A DNA stretch of 64,000 bases from Clostridium folliculivorans (GTDB taxonomy: Bacteria > Bacillota > Clostridia > Clostridiales > Clostridiaceae): assembly GCF_024341905.1 (NCBI RefSeq), contig NZ_BQXY01000002.1, positions 62,001 to 126,000 on the forward strand, written 5' to 3'. The notes beneath the pieces were generated by a model, which saw only the letters and a list, made by a program, of their open reading frames with translations, was not told where the DNA came from and did not search any database. The translations under genes and the position numbers were made by a program. This document shows positions 44,489 through 53,122 of this stretch, in pieces; the stretch's first letter is position 1, and every line of letters starts with the position of its first letter.

Positions 44489-45943
44489 TTATTGTTTTTT
44501 AAATTTATTAAATAGACTTACTACTATTGCAATTACTACTAACAGTATTTGAGGTATAAATCCTTCCCAAGTAGGATATACACCAAGAGCAGAGATTGTT
44601 GGTAGAGTATCACTTGTTGTTGCTGGCAATAAACCTGCAAGTTGAAGTCCATTAATCCCCATGCCTGTAAACTTTAATCCTAAATAGAAGACTAATAGAC
44701 TAGAAACTAGGAAAAATGGCTTCATTGGAATTTTTAAACCAACTTTAATTATGAGTACTGATAGTAATATAAGAATAGCAAATCCAATCAGAATCCCTAA
44801 AAATAAAGTAGATAATTTTATAGATGAAGCCATCCCTATGTAGAATAAAACAGTTTCTGTTCCTTCTCTGAATACGGCTAGAAACGCTAAGAAGCCTAAG
44901 GAAAGTAAACTTCCATTTTTTAATGTTTTATAACTGTTATCTTTAAGTTCATTTTTACGTGATGCTATATTGGATTTACTATGCAGCCAATAACTTACGT
45001 AAATAAGCATTACGGCCGCAAATACTCCTGTCCAGCCTGAGATTAAGAAGTTATTATTCCCAAAGGTCCCTGATGTAAATAGAAGTTTAACTAATGCAGC
45101 TAGTACAATACTTACTATAAGACCAACGCCAACACCACCATAAACCCATACTTTCTTGCTTTCTTGACCTGATTTATTTAAAAATCCTAATAAAGCAATT
45201 ACAACTAAAATGGCTTCCAGTCCTTCACGTAGGATAATAGTAATTACATCTACTATTCCATATGAAGTATCACCAGAAAGTAAGGACAGATATCCATGCA
45301 TTCTATCGATTATCTTTAACGCTTTATCTTTATCAACAGGGCTTACTGTAAGATATGCCTTAACACTTACCATATCCTTTTCAGCATCGTCATAAACTTT
45401 TTTGGATTGAGTAAGAACTATGCCTTCAACATCAAGCCAAGAAGAACTGAATGTGTTCATGGTTTCAATAGCAGAAGTAATATCACCATCTTGAATTTGA
45501 TTTTTCGAGGTTTCTAAAAGACTAACTAAGTCTTTAACTGTGGCAGATTTACCTTTAGTTTTTGAATCACTATTTTTATATCCATCTTGAAGAAATGCAG
45601 TATTTGTTTTCTCTAAATCTTCAAGTGCTGTTAGAACCTTGTCCTTTTGAATTGGGTCTTGTGTGAATAGAAAACGAACCATGCCCATTTTTTCTTCAAT
45701 ATCGCCATAAGCTTGCTTTGATTGTTCTTTTACGCCATCTTCAAATTCAACCCATGTATCATTAAATTGATCATAAAGATCTTTTCCCTTAGAAAGATCT
45801 CCAGCTTTAACGGCTTCAATAGAGCTTTCTATTAGTTTATTTCCTTTTGAAAATTCAGTCTTTGTATCAGCAGCAAATGCTTTAACAGAGAATAGTGGAA
45901 ATATTAAAAATAATGATAATAATAATACAAATAATTTACGCAA
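44489..45943 (-). CDS. FTR1 family iron permease
   Basis: A 484-aa iron importer. A signal peptide (about 1-24) is followed by an extracytoplasmic part with two ~90-aa helical repeats (about 30-210) and then about seven membrane helices. The two iron motifs are REGLEAILVV (REGLE) and FREGTETVLFY (REGTE), as in FTR1/EfeU. TTG start with AAAGGGGG upstream. It is the first gene of a two-gene operon with the repeat lipoprotein. EfeB-type peroxidase is not present. Regulation by an iron repressor is likely but I cannot point to a clear site. Confidence 0.92.
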   Translation of the reverse strand: MRKLFVLLLSLFLIFPLFSVKAFAADTKTEFSKGNKLIESSIEAVKAGDLSKGKDLYDQFNDTWVEFEDGVKEQSKQAYGDIEEKMGMVRFLFTQDPIQKDKVLTALEDLEKTNTAFLQDGYKNSDSKTKGKSATVKDLVSLLETSKNQIQDGDITSAIETMNTFSSSWLDVEGIVLTQSKKVYDDAEKDMVSVKAYLTVSPVDKDKALKIIDRMHGYLSLLSGDTSYGIVDVITIILREGLEAILVVIALLGFLNKSGQESKKVWVYGGVGVGLIVSIVLAALVKLLFTSGTFGNNNFLISGWTGVFAAVMLIYVSYWLHSKSNIASRKNELKDNSYKTLKNGSLLSLGFLAFLAVFREGTETVLFYIGMASSIKLSTLFLGILIGFAILILLSVLIIKVGLKIPMKPFFLVSSLLVFYLGLKFTGMGINGLQLAGLLPATTSDTLPTISALGVYPTWEGFIPQILLVVIAIVVSLFNKFKKQ

Positions 45944-46005
45944 ATCTTGCGCCCCCTTTATCGTTAGTACTTTAAGTATTCACATAGAATAAATTAATTT
46001 TGTGA

Positions 46006-46107
46006 ATTAAAAAACATGATTTAGGTAATCTTCCAGGAAGATTACATCCAGTAGCAGGTCATAAAATATTGAAATTATTTTTTAAAAAGCTTGGTAAGGT
46101 ACATTGA
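46006..46107 (+). pseudogene. unidentified coding fragment
   Basis: An open stretch ending HDLGNLPGRLHPVAGHKILK then LFFKKLGKVH and a stop at 46105 looks like the protein tail of a lost gene, judged by its balanced composition in otherwise AT-rich DNA. It has no start codon or binding site. I cannot name the family. A perfect 10-bp inverted repeat (46025-46045) lies inside it. Confidence 0.35.
46025..46045. promoter_or_regulatory. perfect 10+1+10 palindrome upstream of the FTR1 operon
   Basis: GTAATCTTCC (46025-46034), one central A, then GGAAGATTAC (46036-46045). It is 82 bases upstream of the FTR1 start and 425 bases upstream of the gene at 46470. It could be a repressor operator, or a chance feature of the coding fragment it overlaps. 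Confidence 0.35.
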
Positions 46108-46469
46108 TACGAAGAAAATGCGAATTGCTATCAATTAAAATACTTTTTCATTATATACTAGAATATTCTAGAGTTCAATGGTTAATTTTTAAACAATGTT
46201 GGTTGTTAAAAATGTAGAATGAGATAAAAAGGTTTGTAGAGTTAGATGACTATTCAATTTTTGAAAGTGTCATATGTTGACGTTTTCATTTTTATTTTTA
46301 TTGAAGAATAATTGCTTGAGGTGTGAAATAGATTTTACTAAGGAGTTGTTATATCAAAACTTAATTTATGTTAGAAAATCTCGGCTTCTAGGGATTTTCG
46401 GGCATGTATAAATTAATGTTTGAGTATGGATCTCTATAAAATTAAATATATATTAGGGGGGAAGGTATT
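46108..46469. other. AT-rich leader of the 326-aa membrane protein gene
   Basis: No gene. A short inverted pair around AAAATCTCGGCTTCTAGGGATTTT (about 46375-46399) is present; nothing else is supported. Confidence 0.4.
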
Positions 46470-47450
46470 GTGTTTGTTTTTAACTATGCAGATGGTGCGT
46501 CTGCATTAAGTGTATGGGGAGTTTGGATAATAGTTTTTATTGCACTTTTTAGCTTTAATGAAATAGCTCGTAGATGGAAATATGTTGGATTTTTTTGTTT
46601 TATTGTCTTACCAATAGCACTTTCAATATTATGGTTTACACTATTAAGTGATACAACTTATACAGATTGGTTTCATTTAGCAAAGGTGTATTCGTCTACA
46701 GCAGGATGCATTGGATTTTGGTGTATAAGACATGTTAAATGGAAGAATAAATCCACAGGTAAGGAATGGAGATTATCAGATAAAAAGTGGGCATTATGTT
46801 TTCCTCCACTTATTCTTGCTATAAATATTTTGGAGGCAGTATCTCGTGATTTTCAAGTTGGTATTCAATATGCCGGAGGAGGTAGATTAGCTGATGAAGC
46901 TATGTATGTACTTGGTGGCTCCTGGAATTTCATGAATGGTGTAGCAGGTATTTTAAACATTATAACTATAACCGGTTGGCTTGGCATTTGCATAAAAAAA
47001 CAGACTGATAAAGACGGAAGCAGAGATATGTTGTGGCCTGATATGCTATGGTTTTGGATAATAGCTTATGATTTATGGAATTTTGCTTATACCTATAACT
47101 GTCTTCCAGGGCATGCTTGGTATTGTGGATTTGCTTTGCTATTAGCTCCAACAATTTGTTCCTTTACTGTGGGAAAAGGAGCATGGCTACAACATCGTGC
47201 ACAAACTTTAGCAATATGGTGTATGTTTGCACAGACCTTTCCATATTTCATTGATAAGGGAGCATTCGCTGTTTCCTCATCTTATAATACAGTACCACTA
47301 TTTGGATTTAGCTTTGCAGCATTAGTTGCTAATATAGCAGTATTTGTTTACATGATTTATAAAGTTGTTAAAACAAAAAGAAATCCTTATCTTGGGGAAC
47401 TTTATACAGATTTAAAAGAATACAAAGAAATTAAAGTACTTGCTGAATAG
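46470..47450 (+). CDS. polytopic membrane protein, DUF5692-like
   Basis: A 326-aa integral membrane protein with eight or nine predicted helices and many aromatic residues. Segments such as GVWIIVFIALFSFNEIARRWK, GGSWNFMNGVAGILNIITITGW and MLWFWIIAYDLWNFAYTYNC are evident; a loop with LEAVSRDFQVGIQYAGGGRLADE looks conserved in character. I associate this pattern with DUF5692, function unknown, without proof. GTG start with GGGGGGAAGG upstream. It stands alone between the FTR1 operon and the hyp genes. Confidence 0.6.
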   Translation: MFVFNYADGASALSVWGVWIIVFIALFSFNEIARRWKYVGFFCFIVLPIALSILWFTLLSDTTYTDWFHLAKVYSSTAGCIGFWCIRHVKWKNKSTGKEWRLSDKKWALCFPPLILAINILEAVSRDFQVGIQYAGGGRLADEAMYVLGGSWNFMNGVAGILNIITITGWLGICIKKQTDKDGSRDMLWPDMLWFWIIAYDLWNFAYTYNCLPGHAWYCGFALLLAPTICSFTVGKGAWLQHRAQTLAIWCMFAQTFPYFIDKGAFAVSSSYNTVPLFGFSFAALVANIAVFVYMIYKVVKTKRNPYLGELYTDLKEYKEIKVLAE

Positions 47451-47455
47451 ATATT

Positions 47456-47479
47456 TAGACAAACATGCATTTTTGTCTA
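47456..47479 (+). terminator. weak hairpin after the 326-aa membrane protein gene
   Basis: TAGACAAA (47456-47463) pairs with TTTGTCTA (47472-47479). There is no T-run after it, so termination is uncertain. Confidence 0.35.
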
Positions 47480-47655
47480 TTGATATACTTTGAAAACATT
47501 TTATAATAGAATCATAAAGCGATTTGGAATTATTTTACAGAAGGTTACAGCAATGAAATTAAAGTGACATTTGTTTAGCTTTTAAAATATTGCTTTAAAG
47601 AAAATTTCAATAAAAATAATTGAAACTGCATTAAAACATATAAGGAAATCTATAA

Positions 47656-47785
47656 ATAAACTACTTCATATTTAAATTTATCAAAATAAGGATTCGTAGA
47701 TTCTTCAAAATCTTTAGTTTGAGTTCAAGGACTGAAGTAGTTTATCTGTTTAAGTGGGATAGATATCCCAGTTCTATTCTACAAA
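47656..47785 (-). repeat. dispersed element R4, copy 2 (inverted)
   Basis: The reverse complement matches 2305-2435. Its left end AAACTACTTCA (47658-47668) pairs with TGAAGTAGTTT (47733-47743). To the right lies the perfect palindrome TGGGATA-GA-TATCCCA (47755-47770), the counterpart of GGGATATCTAT in copy 1. Confidence 0.55.
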
Positions 47786-47943
47786 ACCTTGTTGATTATT
47801 CTATTAATTATTAATTGTACCTTAATTACCTAGTTAGATTATATTTTAAACTAGCTTACTATAGCATAAGTTAAAAGTTAATTTATTATATTTTTAAAGT
47901 AAATATAAAGTAAAAAAATTAAGAAAATGAGAGGGTAAATAAT

Positions 47944-48615
47944 ATGGATGCATATAAAGTTCTTGAAATTAAGAAAAGTGTTTTCGAAAATAACGACCGA
48001 CAAGCAGATTTACTTAGAGAAGAATTGAAAAAAGACGAAACCTTTTTGTTGAATTTAATGTCTTCGCCTGGTTCAGGTAAAACAACAACTGTTTTAAGGA
48101 CAATAGAGGCTTTGAAAGATCAAATGAGAATTGGTGTTTTAGAGGCGGATATTGATTCAGAGGTTGATGCGAGTACTGTTGCAAAAACTGGGGCAAAGGT
48201 AATACAACTACACACTGGTGGAATGTGTCATCTTGATGCTGGTATGACTAAGCAAGGACTACTAGGGCTTGGCACTGAAGATGTTGATCTTGTTATCTTA
48301 GAAAATGTGGGGAATTTGGTATGTCCAGCAGAATTTGATACTGGAGCATCAAAAAATGCAATGATTTTGAGTGTGCCAGAGGGTGATGATAAACCGCTTA
48401 AATATCCATTAATGTTTACCATTGTTGATGTTTTATTAATTAACAAGATAGATGCAATAGCTAATTTTGATTTTGATTTCGAGGCGGTAAAGGATCGAGT
48501 AAGGAAATTAAATCCTAATATTAAGGTTATTCCAATCTCAGCTAAAACAGGAGAAGGAATTAAAGAGTGGGCTGAATGGCTACGTACAGAAGTAAAGGAT
48601 TGGCAATCTAAATAG
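47944..48615 (+). CDS. hypB: hydrogenase nickel incorporation GTPase HypB
   Basis: A 223-aa SIMIBI-class GTPase that helps insert nickel into enzymes such as [NiFe]-hydrogenase. The P-loop is MSSPGSGKTTTVLRT (about 38-52), the metal site is GGMCHLDAGM (Cys-His at the dimer interface), and the guanine-specificity motif is INKIDAI. The N-terminal CxxCGC or His-rich stretch of some HypB proteins is absent, so nickel storage is not expected. No hydrogenase structural gene or hypCDEF lies in the window. First gene of a hypB-flavoprotein-hypA operon. GAGAGGG before the ATG. Confidence 0.95.
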   Translation: MDAYKVLEIKKSVFENNDRQADLLREELKKDETFLLNLMSSPGSGKTTTVLRTIEALKDQMRIGVLEADIDSEVDASTVAKTGAKVIQLHTGGMCHLDAGMTKQGLLGLGTEDVDLVILENVGNLVCPAEFDTGASKNAMILSVPEGDDKPLKYPLMFTIVDVLLINKIDAIANFDFDFEAVKDRVRKLNPNIKVIPISAKTGEGIKEWAEWLRTEVKDWQSK

Positions 48616-48649
48616 AAAATTAATTATATTTAATTTGGGAGGTAATTAT

Positions 48650-51337
48650 ATGGTCAAGCAAAAAGTGCTTCAACTGGCAAATAAGATTGCTGCAGGGATT
48701 ACTGGTGGAATAGTAAAAGTAAAACCGACAGATCCAGAGTATAGAATTCTTGAGCCAGTTACTACAAATGAAATGGCAGAAGTAGCACTTCACTTAGAGG
48801 TACGTAAACCTAAAAGCTTAAAGGAAATTGCTGCTCTTTGTGGCAAGTCTGAAGAGGAAGTAGAAAAAGTTCTAGATAAAATGGCTGTTGATGGTTCAAT
48901 TAAATTTGAACGTGAAAATGGTGCTAATAAATACTTCCTTGAACTTTTTGTTCCTGGAGTCATGGAATATATGGTTGCAAATAAGGAAAATGTAGAAAAA
49001 TATCCAGTAATCGCTGAATGTTTTGAAGAATATACAAGAAGATTAAGTGGACTGATGGCAGGAAACCTTCCTGTGGGAATGGGAGTAATGAGAGTTATTC
49101 CAATTGAAAGTGCTATTGAAGGAGATACAAGAAAAGCTTCCTATGAAGAAATAGCATATCTACTTAATACCCACGAAATTTTTTCTGTTGCTGATTGTGC
49201 CTGTCGTACATCTATGAGAGTTAAAGGTGAAGGGTGTGGACATACAGTTGAGGAAATGTGTATTCAGCTAGGACCAGCTGCAGATTACTATATTCGTACA
49301 GGAAGAGGTAGGAGTATTACTAGAGAAGAGGCTATTGCTATTTGCGAGAAAGCAGAAAAGGAAGGGTTGGTTCACCAGATACCTAATCTTTCAGGACCTG
49401 GAAAAGCACTTGCCATTTGTAATTGCTGCGGATGTTCTTGTTTTGGTTTAAGAAATACAACCCTTTTCAGAAATCCTGATTTTTCAAGGTCAAACTATAT
49501 TGCACAAGTAGATACAGATAAATGCGTTGCTTGCGGAGAATGTGTAGAAAATTGCCAAGCTAATGCATTAACTTTAGGGCAAAATTTATGTACAAAGAAA
49601 CCTATTGCAGCTCCTAAGGAAGTAGATACTCCATACGATACGCAATGGGGAAAAGAAAAATGGAATGTTAATTATCGCCATCGTAAAGTTGTTGCTGAGA
49701 GCGGAACAAGCCCATGTAAAACTGAATGTCCAGCTCACATAGCTATCCAAGGATATATCAAAATGGCTTCTCAAGGCAGATATAGAGATGCTTTAGAACT
49801 TATAAAGAAAGAAAATCCACTTCCAGCAATTTGTGGACGTATATGCCCTAGAAAGTGTGAATCTGCTTGCACAAGAGCAGGAGTGGATGAACCACTGGCA
49901 GTAGACGAAATTAAAAAATTCATTGCTGATCAGGACTTGAAAGCTGAACATAGGTTTGTACCTGAAAAAAAGGTACAAAGACAAGAAAAAATAGCTGTAA
50001 TAGGTGCAGGCCCAGCTGGACTTTCTTGCGCTTATTTCCTAGCAGTGGAAGGATATCAAGTAACAGTTTTTGAAAAGCAAAAAGTGCTTGGAGGTATGTT
50101 AACACTTGGAATTCCATCCTTTAGATTAGGAAAAGAAATAGTAAATTCAGAAATACAAGTTTTAAAAGAGTTAGGTGTGGAGTTTAAAACAGGTATTGAA
50201 GTTGGTAAAGATGTTACTCTTAATGGACTTAGAAACTTTGGCTACAAAGCATTTTATGTAGCAATTGGTGCTCAAGGTGGCAGAAAACTTGGACTCGAGG
50301 GTGAAGAAGCTGAGGGAGTAATAACTGGTGTGGACTTTTTAAGAAAGGTGAATCTAGGAGAAGAACTAAAAATGGAAGGTTCAGCAGTTGTAATCGGTGG
50401 TGGAAATGTGGCTATTGATGTAGCTAGAACCGCTGAGAGAGTTGGAGCTTCGAAGATAGATATGTATTGTTTAGAAAGTCGAAAAGAAATGCCTGCACTA
50501 GAGGAAGAAATAGAAGAAGCATTATCTGAAGGCATTGACATCAACAATTCTTGGGGACCAAAAGCAATTCTTCATGAAAATGGGCAGGTTACAGGAGTAG
50601 AATTTAAAAAGTGTATTTCTGTCTTTGATGAAAATGGAAGGTTTAATCCTAAGTTCAATGAAGAAGAAACTAAGATTGTTAAAGCGAATCATGTGCTAAT
50701 TTCAGTAGGGCAAGGAATAGACTGGGGGCAATTATTAAAGGATTCTATGATGGAACTAAAACCTAATAAAACTGTAAAAGCTGATCCACTTACCTTCCAA
50801 ACTGGAGATAAGGATGTATTTGCTGGTGGAGATGCAGTGACAGGACCTAAGTTTGCTATTGATGCTATTGCTTTAGGAAAACAAGGATCTATTTCAATTC
50901 ATCGTTATGTACATGGTGATAACCTGTCCATAAGTCGAGAAAGAGAATATCATGCTTTAGATAAAGAAAATTTAAATATGGATGGTTATGATAGTCTGCC
51001 TAGACAAAGAGCACTTCATGTAGATGGAAGTAAAACAAAAGAAACATTTAAAGATTTACGTAATACTTTTACTGAAGAACAAATAAAGAAGGAAACAGAA
51101 AGGTGTCTTGGTTGTGGAGCTGTAGTTGTGGATCAATATCAGTGTGTGGGATGCGGTGTTTGCACTACAAAGTGTAAATTTGATGCAATTTCACTTTCAA
51201 GAAAATATGATAGCGCTGGTGCAGAACTCAATGAAATGAAGCCAATAGTTATTAAACATGCGATAAAACGTCAAGGCAGAATTGCTGTGAAAAAAGCAAA
51301 AAAATCCTTAGGATCAATTTTTTCGAAGAAAGAATAA
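48650..51337 (+). CDS. FAD-dependent FeS oxidoreductase (GltD-like) with N-terminal winged helix and ferredoxin domains
   Basis: An 895-aa multidomain protein. Start ATG 48650 has GGGAGG eight bases upstream. Residues about 25-110 resemble a winged-helix unit (KSLKEIAALCGKSEEEVEKVLDKM). Residues about 175-310 are Cys-rich (DCACRTSMRV, CNCCGCSCFG) and end in a ferredoxin motif CVACGECVENCQANAL. Residues about 350-420 hold the GltD/DPYD FeS part (CKTECPAH, ICGRICPRKCESAC). Next come the FAD site AVIGAGPAGLSCAYFL (about 447) and the NAD(P) site VVIGGGNVAIDVART. A C-terminal ferredoxin motif is CVGCGVCTTKCKFDAI. It sits between hypB and hypA, which suggests electron supply to, or from, a nickel enzyme. 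Confidence 0.88.
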   Translation: MVKQKVLQLANKIAAGITGGIVKVKPTDPEYRILEPVTTNEMAEVALHLEVRKPKSLKEIAALCGKSEEEVEKVLDKMAVDGSIKFERENGANKYFLELFVPGVMEYMVANKENVEKYPVIAECFEEYTRRLSGLMAGNLPVGMGVMRVIPIESAIEGDTRKASYEEIAYLLNTHEIFSVADCACRTSMRVKGEGCGHTVEEMCIQLGPAADYYIRTGRGRSITREEAIAICEKAEKEGLVHQIPNLSGPGKALAICNCCGCSCFGLRNTTLFRNPDFSRSNYIAQVDTDKCVACGECVENCQANALTLGQNLCTKKPIAAPKEVDTPYDTQWGKEKWNVNYRHRKVVAESGTSPCKTECPAHIAIQGYIKMASQGRYRDALELIKKENPLPAICGRICPRKCESACTRAGVDEPLAVDEIKKFIADQDLKAEHRFVPEKKVQRQEKIAVIGAGPAGLSCAYFLAVEGYQVTVFEKQKVLGGMLTLGIPSFRLGKEIVNSEIQVLKELGVEFKTGIEVGKDVTLNGLRNFGYKAFYVAIGAQGGRKLGLEGEEAEGVITGVDFLRKVNLGEELKMEGSAVVIGGGNVAIDVARTAERVGASKIDMYCLESRKEMPALEEEIEEALSEGIDINNSWGPKAILHENGQVTGVEFKKCISVFDENGRFNPKFNEEETKIVKANHVLISVGQGIDWGQLLKDSMMELKPNKTVKADPLTFQTGDKDVFAGGDAVTGPKFAIDAIALGKQGSISIHRYVHGDNLSISREREYHALDKENLNMDGYDSLPRQRALHVDGSKTKETFKDLRNTFTEEQIKKETERCLGCGAVVVDQYQCVGCGVCTTKCKFDAISLSRKYDSAGAELNEMKPIVIKHAIKRQGRIAVKKAKKSLGSIFSKKE

Positions 51338-51350
51338 AGAGGTGATTTTT

Positions 51351-51692
51351 TTGCATGAAGTGGGAGTTATGATTGAAGTGGTAAAAACTGTGGAAAATTT
51401 CGCAAAAGAAAATGGATTAACCAAAATAGATAAATTGGTTATCCAAATTGGGGAGCTTTCATCCATGATCCCGAGATATTTAGAAGCTTGTTATCCAGCT
51501 GCAGTGGAAGGAACCTTATTACAGGAGACTGAATTGAAAATAGATATATTACCTGGCAATGCTATTTGCAAGAAATGTAATAAGGTTTTTAATCTCATCG
51601 AGAATAATAATAAGTGTCCTAAGTGTGGAGGTAGAGAATGGGAGATCTTATGTGGAAAAGAGTTTATGATTAAGGAAATTGTTGCTTGCTAA
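51351..51692 (+). CDS. hypA: hydrogenase maturation nickel chaperone HypA
   Basis: A 113-aa nickel- and zinc-binding protein. The start is taken at TTG 51351 because it gives Met-His-Glu, and His2 is an essential nickel ligand of HypA; AGAGGTGA lies 7-8 bases upstream. The zinc site has two CxxC pairs, CKKCNKVF and CPKCGGRE. Length is standard. It hands nickel to HypB's partners. Last gene of the operon; a terminator follows after 18 bases. Confidence 0.93.
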   Translation: MHEVGVMIEVVKTVENFAKENGLTKIDKLVIQIGELSSMIPRYLEACYPAAVEGTLLQETELKIDILPGNAICKKCNKVFNLIENNNKCPKCGGREWEILCGKEFMIKEIVAC

Positions 51693-51710
51693 AAAGGCTC
51701 TCATTGATGA

Positions 51711-51760
51711 AAAAGGATTGAGTTATAAATTCTTAAATAATAAAATAACTCAATCCTTTT
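51711..51760 (+). terminator. intrinsic terminator after hypA
   Basis: A perfect 15-bp stem AAAAGGATTGAGTTA (51711-51725) with 51746-51760, then more T. The same stem sequence recurs at 52898-52937. Confidence 0.88.
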
Positions 51761-51852
51761 TTTTTGCTTTCTTTTGCATTTTAGAAAGTTGACAATATAT
51801 TCCTGTTGGGCAATAATAGAATAAAATATTTATATTCGAAAAAAGGCAGGAA

Positions 51853-52584
51853 ATGAGTCTAATGTTGAAAAATCAAATAGATAAAGAAAAATATAGTATA
51901 CCAAGACATATAGCAGTAGTTTGTGACGGAAACGGAAGATGGGCTAGAAAAAAAGGTCTTCCTAGAACTTTGGGCCATAGAGCTGGTACAAAACCAATTG
52001 AAAACACAATTAAAGAATGCTTTGAACTAGGGGTTGAGGTACTTACGTTTTATGTTTTCTCTAGTGAAAATTGGAATAGATCTAATGAAGAAGTTGCATT
52101 TTTAATGAAACTCTTCGTAGAATTCTTTGCTAAGTTGCGTAATGAGGTAGGAGAAAATATTAATGTACGTCATATCGGTAGTAAGAATAATCTTTCTAAA
52201 GAATTGCTAAATGAAATTAAAAAAACAGAAAAGGCATCTGAAAATAATTCTGGGTTAGTTCTAAATATAGCATTAAATTACGGAGGACGTTTAGAAATAG
52301 TAGATGCTATGCAAGGAATGATGCAAGATATTAATGAGGGAACACTTAATGCTGATAAAATAGATGAAGCTTTAATTAGCAATTATATGTATACTGCAGG
52401 GTTGCCTGACGTTGATTTGATCATAAGAACAAGTGGAGAAAAGAGGATAAGCAACTTCCTACTTTGGCAATCTGCTGAAGCAAGGCTATGGTTTACTAAT
52501 GATTTTTGGCCTGATTTTAACCATAACCATTTAATAGATGCCATTAAATATTATAATAAAATTACAATTCCTTCACTTCATTAA
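51853..52584 (+). CDS. isoprenyl transferase, UppS family, altered active site
   Basis: A 243-aa cis-prenyltransferase homologue. Recognised motifs: VVCDGNGRWARKKGLPRTLGHRAG (Asp and phosphate-binding residues), TFYVFSSENWNRS, NIALNYGGRLEIVDA, and DLIIRTSGEKRISNFLLWQ. In the family the last motif continues (A)YAE(L/F)(Y/W)FT, with the Glu holding Mg2+ (E213 in E. coli UppS). Here the text is WQSAEARLWFT, so Arg takes the Glu position and Glu the Tyr position. The gene stands alone between two similar terminators, away from cdsA/frr/pyrH, so it is probably a second copy. Its product may be a different chain length, or the enzyme may be impaired. Confidence 0.88.
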   Translation: MSLMLKNQIDKEKYSIPRHIAVVCDGNGRWARKKGLPRTLGHRAGTKPIENTIKECFELGVEVLTFYVFSSENWNRSNEEVAFLMKLFVEFFAKLRNEVGENINVRHIGSKNNLSKELLNEIKKTEKASENNSGLVLNIALNYGGRLEIVDAMQGMMQDINEGTLNADKIDEALISNYMYTAGLPDVDLIIRTSGEKRISNFLLWQSAEARLWFTNDFWPDFNHNHLIDAIKYYNKITIPSLH

Positions 52585-52630
52585 AAGGTGTTAATACTGT
52601 AACAAATGATTTAATTAGTAAATGTCCTAA

Positions 52631-52853
52631 TATTACAACGAAATCTTAAAGGGTTTTAAATATTATATAACGGACGAAGATAAGATAATCCCAAAAGATC
52701 CAATAAGTCATAAAGATAAAATATATTTGTTAGTGTATAAAGAAGTGTATTCAGCTTCGGACTCCTTAGCAGTTTTTTTGAAAACAAAGCAAATTAGTTA
52801 TTTTGGTAGGTAAAAGAACTGGAGAAACTATTAGTTTTATTGAGTTTGATTAG
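52631..52853 (+). pseudogene. C-terminal fragment of an S41 family peptidase
   Basis: The first frame gives FKYYITDEDKIIPKDP, then KIYLLVYKEVYSASDSLAVFLK, the SASDS catalytic-serine region of tail-specific (S41) proteases. A frameshift near 52792 moves to LVGKRTGETISFIEFD and a stop at 52851, which matches the LVGExTGG strand that follows. It has no start and one frameshift, so it is a remnant. Confidence 0.7.
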
Positions 52854-52897
52854 ATGCTGAAACTAATGGCTGATCTAAATTTCTTAATATTAAAAAC

Positions 52898-52937
52898 AAA
52901 AAGGATTGAGTTAAAAATAATTAACTCAATCCTTTTT
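52898..52937 (+). terminator. intrinsic terminator
   Basis: A perfect 17-bp stem (52898-52914 with 52921-52937), loop AAATAA. The stem contains the same AAAAGGATTGAGTTA as the terminator after hypA. Confidence 0.88.
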
Positions 52938-53021
52938 GTTGTTTAATTATGATAAAAAATATATAATTAACCCTAAAATTTTCTTACTACGGCATATATA
53001 TCTATTAGAAAACAAAATATA

Positions 53022-53118
53022 GATGTACCACTTCGAACCTAAATCTATTTTTAAAACTCTCACGGCTTCTGGTGAGAGAATTTAAAAATAATAAGTTTTA
53101 TTACGAAGTGGTACATCC
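53022..53118 (+). mobile_element. palindromic MITE-like element R2, copy 2
   Basis: Perfect 14-bp ends GATGTACCACTTCG (53022-53035 and 53104-53117), and an inner stem ACTCTCAC/GTGAGAG (about 53057-53077). It is the full-length homologue of the minus strand of 10591-10688. In copy 1 the matching inner stem is CTCTCA/TGAGGG, so the pairing is kept where bases differ. Confidence 0.75.
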
Positions 53119-53122
53119 ATAT

